A DNA stretch of 64,000 bases from RYN-230 sp963793825 (lineage in GTDB: Bacteria > Actinomycetota > Actinomycetes > Streptosporangiales > Streptosporangiaceae), in assembly GCA_963793825.1 (NCBI GenBank), contig CAWCBE010000016.1, forward strand, positions 124,001 through 188,000, in the 5' to 3' direction. The position numbers were made by a program, and so were the translations under genes. Of the stretch, positions 24,023 through 31,798 are shown piece by piece. Within the stretch, counting starts at the first letter, position 1, and every line of letters starts with the position of its first letter. A model generated the notes under the pieces. It had not been told where the DNA came from and ran no database searches. It saw only the letters and a program-made list of their open reading frames with translations.

Positions 24023-24784
24023 GTGACCGCCGCACCTGCCCAGGATGCCCGGTGGCGCGGGGAGCGAGTGGCCCGGGACGTCTTCGTGGGCTTGCCCGCT
24101 CAGTATGACCGGCTGGCCTACCTGCTCTCCCTGGGCCAGGACCGCCGCTGGCGGGCCGGGGTCGTCCGGCACACCGCCGACGGTGACCCGCGCCTCGTCC
24201 TGGACGTGGCGACCGGCCCGCAGGGCGTGGCCCTGGCTGTCGCCGGCCGCACCGGGGCCGACGTGGTCGGGGTTGACCTGAATGAGCCCATGCTCCGGGC
24301 CGGGATGGCCCGCGCCCGCCGTCCCGGGCAGCGGGGCCGGGTCCGGGTGGCCGTCGGCCGGGCCGACGAACTGCCGTTCCCGGACGCCACCTTCGACGCG
24401 GTCACCTTCTCCTACCTGCTCCGCTACGTGGATGACCCGGCCGCGACGGTCGCCGAGATGGCCCGCTGCCTGCGGCCCGGTGGCACGCTGGCCAGCCTGG
24501 AGTTCTACGTCCCGCCGAATCCCGGCTGGCGGGCGGCGTGGTGGCTGTACACCCGGCTGGCCCTGCCGGTGCTCGGCGGCCTGACCGGCGGCCCGGCCTG
24601 GTACCGGGTGGGCCGCTTCCTCGGGCCGAGCATCTCGCGGCACTATCAGCGGTACCCCCTGGACGAGCACATCGCCGCATGGCGGGCGGCCGGCCTCACC
24701 GACGTGGGGGTGAGCCTGATGAGCGTGGGGGGCGGCCTCGTCATGTGGGGACGCAAGGAGGCGGCCCCGGGACCCGGGTCGTGA
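24023..24784 (+). CDS. SAM-dependent methyltransferase (UbiE/MenG-like)
   Basis: 253 residues from a GTG at 24023. A class I methyltransferase with motif I VLDVATGPQGVAL, the acidic GVDLNEPML, GRADELPFPDATFDAVTFSYLLRYVDD (motifs II-III) and LRPGGTLASLEFYVPPNP. The PFPDxxFDAV and SLEF segments, and a C-terminal segment YPLDEHIAAWRAAGLTDVGV, resemble menaquinone/ubiquinone C-methyltransferases. Its motif I has an extra residue pattern (TGPQG rather than GTGT/CG). With the UbiA-like and geranylgeranyl-reductase-like genes downstream, a role in a quinone or other prenyl lipid is likely. Confidence 0.83.
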   Translation: MTAAPAQDARWRGERVARDVFVGLPAQYDRLAYLLSLGQDRRWRAGVVRHTADGDPRLVLDVATGPQGVALAVAGRTGADVVGVDLNEPMLRAGMARARRPGQRGRVRVAVGRADELPFPDATFDAVTFSYLLRYVDDPAATVAEMARCLRPGGTLASLEFYVPPNPGWRAAWWLYTRLALPVLGGLTGGPAWYRVGRFLGPSISRHYQRYPLDEHIAAWRAAGLTDVGVSLMSVGGGLVMWGRKEAAPGPGS

Positions 24785-25506
24785 GCGCCCGGACCGAGAA
24801 GACCGCGTTCTACGCGGTGGGCCGCGGGACCGGGGGCTTCCGGGACTGGCTCACCCTGCTGCACCCGCCGTACACCCTGTGGCACCTGTCCTACGTGGCC
24901 ATCGGCGCGGCCCTGGAGCCGGACCCGGTGCTGTGGCGGCTGGGGGGCACGCTGCTCGCGTTCTTCCTGGCCGTGGGCATCGGCGCGCACGCGCTCGACG
25001 AGCTGAACGGCCGGCCGCTGGGGACCGGCATCCGCAGCGTGGTGCTGGCCGTCACCGCGGCGGTGTCGGTGGCCGCCGCGATGGTGCTGGGCCTGCTGGA
25101 CGGCGGCCTGCGGCTGCTCCCGTTCGTGATCGTCGGCGCGATCCTGGTGATCGGGTACAACCTGGAGCTGCTCGGCGGGGTGATGCACAGCGACATCTGG
25201 TTCGGCCTGGCCTGGGGCTCGTTCCCGGTGCTGGTCGGCGCGTACGCGCAGCACTGGTCGGTGTCACCGGCCGCCCTGATCGGCGCGGCCGCCGCCTTCT
25301 TCCTGTCCCTGGGCCAGCGCACGCTCAGCACCCCGGCCCGGGCGCTGCGCCGCCGGATCAGCGTGATATCGGTCCGGGTCACCTGGCGGGACGGCACCGA
25401 GCAGGAACTGGACCGCACCGACCTGCTCGCCCCGCTGGAGAAGGCGCTGCGCTACTTCACCTGGGCGACCGGGACACTGGCGGTCGCCCTGGTGGTGGCC
25501 CGGTGA
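24781..25506 (+). CDS. UbiA-like integral membrane protein
   Basis: 241 residues with seven or so membrane helices. The start is a GTG overlapping the methyltransferase stop (GTGA). The segment HPPYTLWHLSYVAIGAAL begins the first helix, and GIGAHALDELNGRPLGT after the second helix looks like a degenerate form of the Asp-rich prenyl-diphosphate site of UbiA prenyltransferases. Only part of the usual NxxxDxxxD pattern is present and a second Asp motif is not obvious. It could be a diverged prenyltransferase or a non-catalytic relative. Coupling to the methyltransferase and proximity to a geranylgeranyl-reductase-like gene support prenyl-lipid metabolism. Confidence 0.6.
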   Translation: MSARTEKTAFYAVGRGTGGFRDWLTLLHPPYTLWHLSYVAIGAALEPDPVLWRLGGTLLAFFLAVGIGAHALDELNGRPLGTGIRSVVLAVTAAVSVAAAMVLGLLDGGLRLLPFVIVGAILVIGYNLELLGGVMHSDIWFGLAWGSFPVLVGAYAQHWSVSPAALIGAAAAFFLSLGQRTLSTPARALRRRISVISVRVTWRDGTEQELDRTDLLAPLEKALRYFTWATGTLAVALVVAR

Positions 25507-25516
25507 GGGCTGTGCT

Positions 25517-25605
25517 AGCCCGGGGCGACGGCCCCCCGGAGCCCGCCGCGCGCTCGCTGGCTCGAAGGGGACACGCCTCCGGGGCACCCGGCCTGGCCAG
25601 CGAGG
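25517..25605 (+). repeat. REP-like palindromic element, intergenic copy
   Basis: This 89-base stretch aligns along its length with the reverse complement of the two copies inside the GT2 gene (11091-11265). Shared landmarks in order are AGCCCGGGG, a C/G hairpin ending CCCCCCGGA, CGCTCGCTGGCTCG, AAGGGGA, ACGCCTCC-like, and CCAGCGAGG. It fills the gap before the flavoprotein gene, and its last bases contribute to that gene's GAGGAGG ribosome binding site. Confidence 0.7.
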
Positions 25606-25615
25606 AGGCAGCCGG

Positions 25616-26887
25616 ATGACGGGCCGGTACGACGTGGTGGTGGCGGGGGCGGGGCCGGCCGGGAGCGTGGCCGCGCTGGTGCTGGCCCGCGCCGGGGCCC
25701 GGGTCGCCCTGGTGGACAAGGCCGCCTTCCCCCGCGACAAGGCGTGCGGTGACCTGGTCGGGCCGCGTGGCGTCGGGCTGCTGGCCGAGCTGGGCGTGAA
25801 GGTGCCCGATGCCGGGCAGGGCGCCGACCTGCTCGTCGTCGGGCCGTCCGGGCACCGGGCCCGGCTGCCCGCGTTCCGCGGCCGCAGCTACCCGGGGCAC
25901 GGCGTGGTGATCCCCCGGGTCATCCTGGACGACGCGCTGCGCACCGCCGCCCTGGAGGCCGGTGCGGAACCGGTCCGGGCGCGGATCAGCGGGGCCGAGC
26001 CCGGGCCGGGCGGACGGCTGCTGGCCCTCACCGCCAGCGACGGGCGGCGGCTGGCCGCGGACGCCTTCATCGGGGCCGACGGCGCGCTCAGCCCGGTCGC
26101 CCGGCTGGCCGGGATGCTCGACCCGGACCAGGCCCTGTGGGGCTTCGCGATCCGTGCCTACATCCCGGCCGAGGTGCCGCTGCCGCTGCTTGTCCTGCTG
26201 GACGCCGCCCCGTGGCACATCTACCCCGGCTACGCCTGGCTGTTCCCCGGGGCGGACGGCCAGGCGAACGTCGGCATCGGCGTCGGCCTCGGCACCCGGC
26301 GGCGGCAGGCCAGCCTGCGCGGCGACCTGGCCGTCTTCTGCGCCCGGCTGCGGGCCGCAGGGGACCTGGGCGCGGCCGCGCAGACCGGGCCGGTCACCGG
26401 CGGCTGGCTCCGGATGGGCGGCACCGGGACGCCGCCGGCGGCCGGCAACGTGCTGCTGGCCGGCGATGCCGCCGGGCTGATCAACCCGCTGCAGGGTGAG
26501 GGCATCGGCCCGGGCATGGTCAGCGCCCGGCTGGCCGCGGAGAGCCTGCTGGCCGATCCCGGGCACGCGGCCGCCCGGTATACCGACGCGGTCGCCGCGG
26601 CGTTCGGCGGGTACCTGCCCGGCGCTGCTGCGCTGCAGGCCATGCTGCTGCGCCGCCCGCGCGCCGCCTCCGCCGGGGTCCGGCTGCTCACCACCCCCGC
26701 CGTGCGCGGGGTGTTGGCCGGGACCTGGTCGCTGTACTGGAACGGCCTGGTGGACGGGGCCGCCCCGCGGCCCGCCGCCTGGGCCGGGGCGGCGGTGCAG
26801 CACCTCACCGGCCGGCTGGCCCGGCGCCACCCCGCGGTGCGCCAGCTGGCCACTTCACCCGCCCGGGGTGACGCGCGGCTGGTCTGA
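25616..26887 (+). CDS. Geranylgeranyl-reductase-family FAD oxidoreductase
   Basis: 423 residues. N-terminal FAD motif VVVAGAGPAGSVAALVLARAG, then KAAFPRDKACGD (the PR-K-CGE-type segment of the geranylgeranyl reductase family), a YAWLFPGADGQANVGIG strand with the family's W-FP-NVG pattern, and LLAGDAAGLINPLQGEGIGPGM for the FAD pyrophosphate. These enzymes saturate isoprenoid chains of menaquinones, archaeal-type lipids or chlorophyll-like side chains. ATG at 25616 behind GAGGAGG. In actinobacteria partly saturated menaquinone is common; its presence next to UbiA-like and MenG-like genes fits, but the exact substrate is inferred. Confidence 0.85.
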   Translation: MTGRYDVVVAGAGPAGSVAALVLARAGARVALVDKAAFPRDKACGDLVGPRGVGLLAELGVKVPDAGQGADLLVVGPSGHRARLPAFRGRSYPGHGVVIPRVILDDALRTAALEAGAEPVRARISGAEPGPGGRLLALTASDGRRLAADAFIGADGALSPVARLAGMLDPDQALWGFAIRAYIPAEVPLPLLVLLDAAPWHIYPGYAWLFPGADGQANVGIGVGLGTRRRQASLRGDLAVFCARLRAAGDLGAAAQTGPVTGGWLRMGGTGTPPAAGNVLLAGDAAGLINPLQGEGIGPGMVSARLAAESLLADPGHAAARYTDAVAAAFGGYLPGAAALQAMLLRRPRAASAGVRLLTTPAVRGVLAGTWSLYWNGLVDGAAPRPAAWAGAAVQHLTGRLARRHPAVRQLATSPARGDARLV

Positions 26888-26954
26888 GCTGCATTGGCTC
26901 GTGGCTGGGCCTCCAGCGCGGGGTGCCCGGGACGGGCCCCCACGGGGAGGGACG

Positions 26955-28622
26955 TTGGCCACAGCCACCGCGCGGGGCGGGACCGCCGGAGATGCCGGGG
27001 CACGGACGGTGCCGCCGCACGCCTCCGGTGTCCTGCTCGCACTGATCACTGTGGCCATCGTGGCCAACCTGAACCTGACCGTGGCCAACGTGGTGCTACC
27101 CGACATCGGCACGGCGTTCGACGCCGGGCAGACGTCGCTGGACATGATCGCGATCGGGTACTCGCTCGGCCTGGCCGCCTCGGTGCTGTACCTGGGCGCC
27201 GTCGGGGACCGCTACGGCCGCAAGATGCTGCTGGTCATGGGCGTGCTGCTGTCCGTGCCGGCCTCCCTGCTGGCCGCCTACGCCCCCGGCCCCGGGGTGC
27301 TGGTGGGCGCCCGGCTGCTCGGCGGGGTGTCCGCGGGCATGGCCTACCCGACCACGCTGGCCCTGATCACCGCGCTCTGGTCCGGCCCCGCCCGGACCAA
27401 GTCCATCGCGCTGTGGTCCGGGATCGGCGGCGGGGTCACCGCGCTCGGGCCGATGCTGGCCGGCCTGGCGCTGCAGTACTTCTGGTGGGGCTCGGCCTTC
27501 CTGCTCACCCTGCCGCTGGCGGCGGTCGCGCTGGTGCTGGCCGTGGTGTTCGTGCCGGCTCACGTGAACGAGACCACCGACCCGGTGGACAACCCTGGCG
27601 GGCTCCTTTCGATGATCTTCGTGGCCGCGCTGGTCATCACCATCAACTTTGCGCCGGTGCCGGGCGGGGTGCGGATAGCCCTGGTCACCGGGCTGGTCGC
27701 GGTCATCGCGGGGGCCGGTTTCTTCCTGCGCCAGCGGCGGGCCCGCTTCCCGCTGTACGACCTGCATATCGCCGGGCGGCGCATCTTCTGGGTGGCCGCG
27801 CTGGGCGGGATCATCGTGTTCGGCTCCCTGATGGGCGCGATCTTCGTCGGCCAGCAGTACCTGCAGGACGTGCTGGGCTACTCGGCCCTGCGGTCCGGTG
27901 TCGCGGTACTGCCGGCGGCGGTCTGCATGGTGGTGTTCGCGCCCCTGTCAGCCCGCCTGGTGCACTCCCGCGGTTCCGGTTTCACGCTGCTGGCCGGGTA
28001 TTCGTTCTGCCTGCTGAGCTTTCTCACCATGCTGGCGCTGTGGGGACGGGGCAGCCCGTACTGGCAGGTAGGGCTGGCCTTTGCCTTGCTGGGCACGGGC
28101 GTCGGGCTGGCGGGCACGCCGGCCTCGCACTCCCTCACCGGCTCGGTGCCGACCCGCCGGGTCGGCATGGCCTCGGGCACCGCGGACCTGCAGCGTGACC
28201 TGGGCGGGGCGATCATGCAGTCGATCCTCGGCGCGCTGCTCACCGCGGGCTACGCCGCCGAGGTGGCCAAGTCGATCGCCGCCTCGCCGCGCCGGTCACA
28301 GATCACCAGCAGCACGGCGAACCAGCTGCAGAAGTCCTTCACGGGCGCCGAGGAGGTGGCGAAGCGCTACCCGCACTACACCAGCCAGATTACCGCGGCG
28401 GCGCGGAGCGCGTTCCTGGCCGGCAGCAAGTGGGCCTATCTGGCCGCCATCATCGCGGTACTGGCCGGCGCGGCCCTGGTGTTCTTCATGTTCCCGCGGC
28501 GGGCGGCCGAGGAGAAACTGCTCGCTGCCTACCATGAGGCGGATTCCCGGGCCCGCGCGGCCGCGCCCGGCGGCGGGTTAACGCTGGCCGGGGCGGGGCC
28601 GGGCCAGCTACTGCGCTGCTGA
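26955..28622 (+). CDS. MFS transporter, DHA2-like drug/export family
   Basis: 555 residues from a TTG at 26955 with an excellent GGGGAGGGA before it. Twelve to fourteen membrane helices are predicted. NLTVANVVLPDIG in the first helix, GDRYGRKMLLVMG (motif A) and the helix-5 type motif around GIGGGVTALGPMLAG identify the major facilitator superfamily, DHA2 14-helix type. The large loop near residues 450-490 is Ser/Thr/Lys-rich and polar. It likely pumps a lipophilic compound by proton antiport. It follows the prenyl-lipid genes with 67 bases between, so export of their product is possible. Its last 15 bases overlap the end of the convergent L,D-transpeptidase gene. Confidence 0.87.
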   Translation: MATATARGGTAGDAGARTVPPHASGVLLALITVAIVANLNLTVANVVLPDIGTAFDAGQTSLDMIAIGYSLGLAASVLYLGAVGDRYGRKMLLVMGVLLSVPASLLAAYAPGPGVLVGARLLGGVSAGMAYPTTLALITALWSGPARTKSIALWSGIGGGVTALGPMLAGLALQYFWWGSAFLLTLPLAAVALVLAVVFVPAHVNETTDPVDNPGGLLSMIFVAALVITINFAPVPGGVRIALVTGLVAVIAGAGFFLRQRRARFPLYDLHIAGRRIFWVAALGGIIVFGSLMGAIFVGQQYLQDVLGYSALRSGVAVLPAAVCMVVFAPLSARLVHSRGSGFTLLAGYSFCLLSFLTMLALWGRGSPYWQVGLAFALLGTGVGLAGTPASHSLTGSVPTRRVGMASGTADLQRDLGGAIMQSILGALLTAGYAAEVAKSIAASPRRSQITSSTANQLQKSFTGAEEVAKRYPHYTSQITAAARSAFLAGSKWAYLAAIIAVLAGAALVFFMFPRRAAEEKLLAAYHEADSRARAAAPGGGLTLAGAGPGQLLRC

Positions 28623-29981
28623 GTTACCCGGCTTCGCGCCGGTCAGCACGCCGGTCAGCGGGGCCTGGGTCACCGAGGACGGGCTGACGAACGTGCTCCC
28701 GGACGGCCCGGCCTGCACCGCCTCGCCGAGCGCGCTGCCCCTGACGAGCTGTGGCCAGCTCAGGAACCAGACGGTGAACCCGTCGTCCCAGTGGCCGGCG
28801 GCCGGGCTGTTGATGACGGTTACCGGGTCACCGGGGACCGCCAGGCTGTAGTAGTTCGCCGCGTTCTGCGGGGACAGGTTCACGCAGCCGTGGCTGACGT
28901 TGGTGTTGCCCTGCTCGGCCACCGACCACGGTGCGGAGTGCATGTAGTCCCCGCTGTAGGTGAACCGGACCGCGTAGTTCACCAGCTCGTTGTAGCCGTT
29001 GCCGACCATCCGGACCGGGTTGCCCTTTTCCAGGGTGATGTACGTGCCGTCCACCGTGTCCAGGCCCGGCCGGCCGGTGCTGACCGGCCAGTGCCCCCAC
29101 AGCCGGCCCTGGTAGAAGATGTTCGCGTAGTGCGTCCGGGTATTGACCACGGAGATCAGCGAGTCCCCGATCACGAACGTCTGGGTCAGGTTGGCGGTGA
29201 AGAACACGCCCGGGGCGGCCTGCACGCCGTTCAGGTGCCCGTCGAAGGACACCGTGGTGTGCGCCGGCCAGTAGTTCATCGGCCGGAAGTACAGGGTCTG
29301 GTTGCCGTCCCAGTACCAGGCGCCGGTGACCGGCTTGGAGCTGGTGACGTGCAGCGACCGCTCCACCGCGGCCTTGTTGGCCACCGGCGAGCTGAAGGTC
29401 AGCCGGATCGGGATGCCCACGCCGTACGTCTGCTGGTAGCCCTCGAAGATCATCGCGGTGTCGGTGGCCGCCGGGGTCAGCGTGCTGAAACTGCTGGTGG
29501 ACGTGACCGTCTGGCCCGCCGCGTTCACCGCGGTGGCGTGCACGGTGTAACTGGTGGACGGCTGCAGCGCCCAGGAACTCTGCCAGGTGGTGCTGGCGGT
29601 GTTCAGCGAGCCGCTCATGCTGGCGTGCCCGGCGGTGACCGTGACGCTCTTGATCTTGCCCCCGGCCGCGGTGACCCGGACGCCGTTGCCCGGGTTGACG
29701 TGCTGCGTGCCGTTCCCGGGACTGATCGTGAGCCGCACGCCCGCCGCGGCGGCCGAGGACTGGCCGGCGGAGGCGTGTCCCTGGCCGGAGGGCCCGGCGG
29801 CCTGGGGCGAGCCGGACGAAGACCCGCCCGAGCAGGCGCCCAGGATCAGGCAGGCGGTGGCCGAGACGGCAGCGAGCCCGGCCACCCTGGAGGGGCGGGG
29901 CGCCCGCCGGGCGCGCCTGGTGGCGCCCCGGTCCCGGGCCGCGGCGTCCAGCCGGGTCTCCGCTCGGTCGCTCTGTCGCAC
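28608..29981 (-). CDS. L,D-transpeptidase lipoprotein (YkuD domain, Ldt)
   Basis: 457 residues from a GTG at 29981 preceded by AGGAGGA. After an Arg-rich n-region, a hydrophobic helix ends in the lipobox LILGAC, so Cys50 is lipidated. Two Ig-like domains (about 80-260) precede the YkuD domain, which holds the catalytic SHGCVNLS with Cys near residue 366 and the His in the conserved context. This is the LdtMt2-type layout: it forms 3-3 crosslinks in peptidoglycan or attaches proteins, on the outer face of the membrane. The two tandem apolipoprotein N-acyltransferase genes lie upstream on the same strand and could mature this lipoprotein. Confidence 0.9.
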   Translation of the reverse strand: MRQSDRAETRLDAAARDRGATRRARRAPRPSRVAGLAAVSATACLILGACSGGSSSGSPQAAGPSGQGHASAGQSSAAAAGVRLTISPGNGTQHVNPGNGVRVTAAGGKIKSVTVTAGHASMSGSLNTASTTWQSSWALQPSTSYTVHATAVNAAGQTVTSTSSFSTLTPAATDTAMIFEGYQQTYGVGIPIRLTFSSPVANKAAVERSLHVTSSKPVTGAWYWDGNQTLYFRPMNYWPAHTTVSFDGHLNGVQAAPGVFFTANLTQTFVIGDSLISVVNTRTHYANIFYQGRLWGHWPVSTGRPGLDTVDGTYITLEKGNPVRMVGNGYNELVNYAVRFTYSGDYMHSAPWSVAEQGNTNVSHGCVNLSPQNAANYYSLAVPGDPVTVINSPAAGHWDDGFTVWFLSWPQLVRGSALGEAVQAGPSGSTFVSPSSVTQAPLTGVLTGAKPGNSAAQ

Positions 29982-30130
29982 CGTGGGTCCTCCTGTTGCC
30001 GATCGTCTGCCGCCGCAGTGGGCCTTCCGTAGAGCTGTCACGCCACCTGAGCCGCCCCGTCGCGGGCCCCGCCCGCCGCAGGGCCACCGCGTGACCCGGA
30101 GCCCGGGCCCCGCGGATCCACGGCCGGGTC

Positions 30131-31774
30131 TTACCCGTCCACCAGCGGCGGCGGGGCGGCATCCCCGGCGGGCCGGGGAGCCTGCTCGCCGCCGGGCGGG
30201 ACTTCCACTACTGAGACGGCCCGGCTGCGCCGGAGGTTGTACCCCAAAGTTACCTGTCCGCCGCGATCGCGACGAACCACCACGATGGCCAGCAGAGCCG
30301 CCAGTGCCGCGATACCGGTCGCGGTCCACGGCACCACGTCACCCACCTGGTCGTACGGGGTGCGCGCGCTGGACGGGGGCAGTTCCAGGCGGACCACGGT
30401 CACCCCGCGGCGGCCGGCCGGCATCATGGCCAGCAGCCGGCCGCGCGCGTCGAAAGCCACGCTGTCCCCGGTCAGCGCGGCCTGGACGACGGGGCGCCCG
30501 GTCTCCGCGGCCCGTACCGCGCTGAGCGAGGCGTGCTGCGCCGGGGCCCAGCTCTGCTGGAAGGTGGAATCCGAGGTCTGGTAGACGATCAGGCGGGCGC
30601 CCAGGTCGGCGTCCACCCGGGACATGTCCGGGAAGGCAGACTCGAAGCAGATCAGCACGCCGATCGGCAGCGCCCGGCCCGCCCGGTCCCGCGCCTGGAT
30701 CAGGTGGGCACCGTCCCCCGGTGTCATGTTGCTCGGCGCGGCCCGGCTGATGCTGGTCAGCCAGCCGAGCGCGGCACGGAACGGGATATATTCGCCAAAC
30801 GGCACCAGCCGGGTCTTGGTGTACGCCCCGTCCACGCCGTTGCGGCCGATCAGCAGGGCCACCTTCGAGGTGCTGCCGCCGGCCCGCACCGCGTCCTGGT
30901 TGATCAGTACCTGCGCGCCGGCCGCCGCGGCCAGCTGCCTGATCCGGCCGTAGAGCGCGGCATCCTGCTGGACGTTATAGGCGACGCTGCTCTCGCCCCA
31001 CACGATCAGGTCCGGGCGGGCCGCGCCCAGCCCGGCGGACAGCCGCAGGCTGGCCCCCACCCGGGCGCCGCGGGTGTTCTCGATCCCCGGCTGGACCAGG
31101 GCGACCGTCACCGGCCGGGTCGGCGTAGCCGCGGGGATCAGGGCGAACGCGGCCGGCCCGGCCGCCAGCGCGAGCGCGACCGCCGCGGCGCCGGCCGCCG
31201 CGGCGGGCACCCGGCCCGCGGTCAGCGCCAGGACGAGGCCGGTGTTGGCCAGCACCAGCGCGAAACTGATCAGCCAGACGCCGCCCGCCGCGGCCAGCGC
31301 CAGCACCTCGGGGTGCTGCCACTGGCTGGTGCCCAGCACGGCCCACGGGCCGCCGAACCCCTGCCAGGACCGGGCCCACTCGGCGAGCAGCCAGCAGCTG
31401 GGGACCACGGCGAGCGCCGCCCCGGCCCGGGCCAAGGTCACCGGCGGCCGCAGCAGCGCCCGGGCGGCCACCCCGAACGGGATCCAGGGGGCGCCCATCA
31501 CGACGGCCACCAGGAGCAGGCCCGGGCCGAGATTGGGTGCCAGCCAGTACATTGCCGCCAGCAGGAACCCGGTGCCGAACCACCAGCCGCGGACCGCCGC
31601 TTCCCGCGCCGACGGCGCGGCCCGCAGGATGAGCAGCCCGGGCACCAGCCCGCACCAGCCCAGGAACTCCAGGTTCAGCGCGGGGAACGCGAGCACTGGC
31701 AGCGCGCCAGCGCCCAGTGCCGCGTAGCGGAGGGGCTGGTCGAAGGCGCGCAGCCACGGGGCCATGACACCCAT
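30131..31774 (-). CDS. lnt: Apolipoprotein N-acyltransferase, copy 1
   Basis: 547 residues. About seven N-terminal membrane helices (LGAGALPVLAFPALN onward) lead to a nitrilase-type domain with the catalytic triad Glu (IVWGESSV, about residue 265), Lys (YTKTRLVPFGEY) and Cys (VLICFES), and a C-terminal membrane helix with a cytoplasmic Pro-rich tail. It transfers an acyl chain from phospholipid to the N-terminal Cys of lipoproteins. It follows a second lnt gene by 24 bases. The two copies are clearly different in sequence, as in Streptomyces where Lnt1 and Lnt2 coexist. Confidence 0.88.
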   Translation of the reverse strand: MGVMAPWLRAFDQPLRYAALGAGALPVLAFPALNLEFLGWCGLVPGLLILRAAPSAREAAVRGWWFGTGFLLAAMYWLAPNLGPGLLLVAVVMGAPWIPFGVAARALLRPPVTLARAGAALAVVPSCWLLAEWARSWQGFGGPWAVLGTSQWQHPEVLALAAAGGVWLISFALVLANTGLVLALTAGRVPAAAAGAAAVALALAAGPAAFALIPAATPTRPVTVALVQPGIENTRGARVGASLRLSAGLGAARPDLIVWGESSVAYNVQQDAALYGRIRQLAAAAGAQVLINQDAVRAGGSTSKVALLIGRNGVDGAYTKTRLVPFGEYIPFRAALGWLTSISRAAPSNMTPGDGAHLIQARDRAGRALPIGVLICFESAFPDMSRVDADLGARLIVYQTSDSTFQQSWAPAQHASLSAVRAAETGRPVVQAALTGDSVAFDARGRLLAMMPAGRRGVTVVRLELPPSSARTPYDQVGDVVPWTATGIAALAALLAIVVVRRDRGGQVTLGYNLRRSRAVSVVEVPPGGEQAPRPAGDAAPPPLVDG

Positions 31775-31798
31775 TGTTATCGCATGAGCAGGGCCGCC

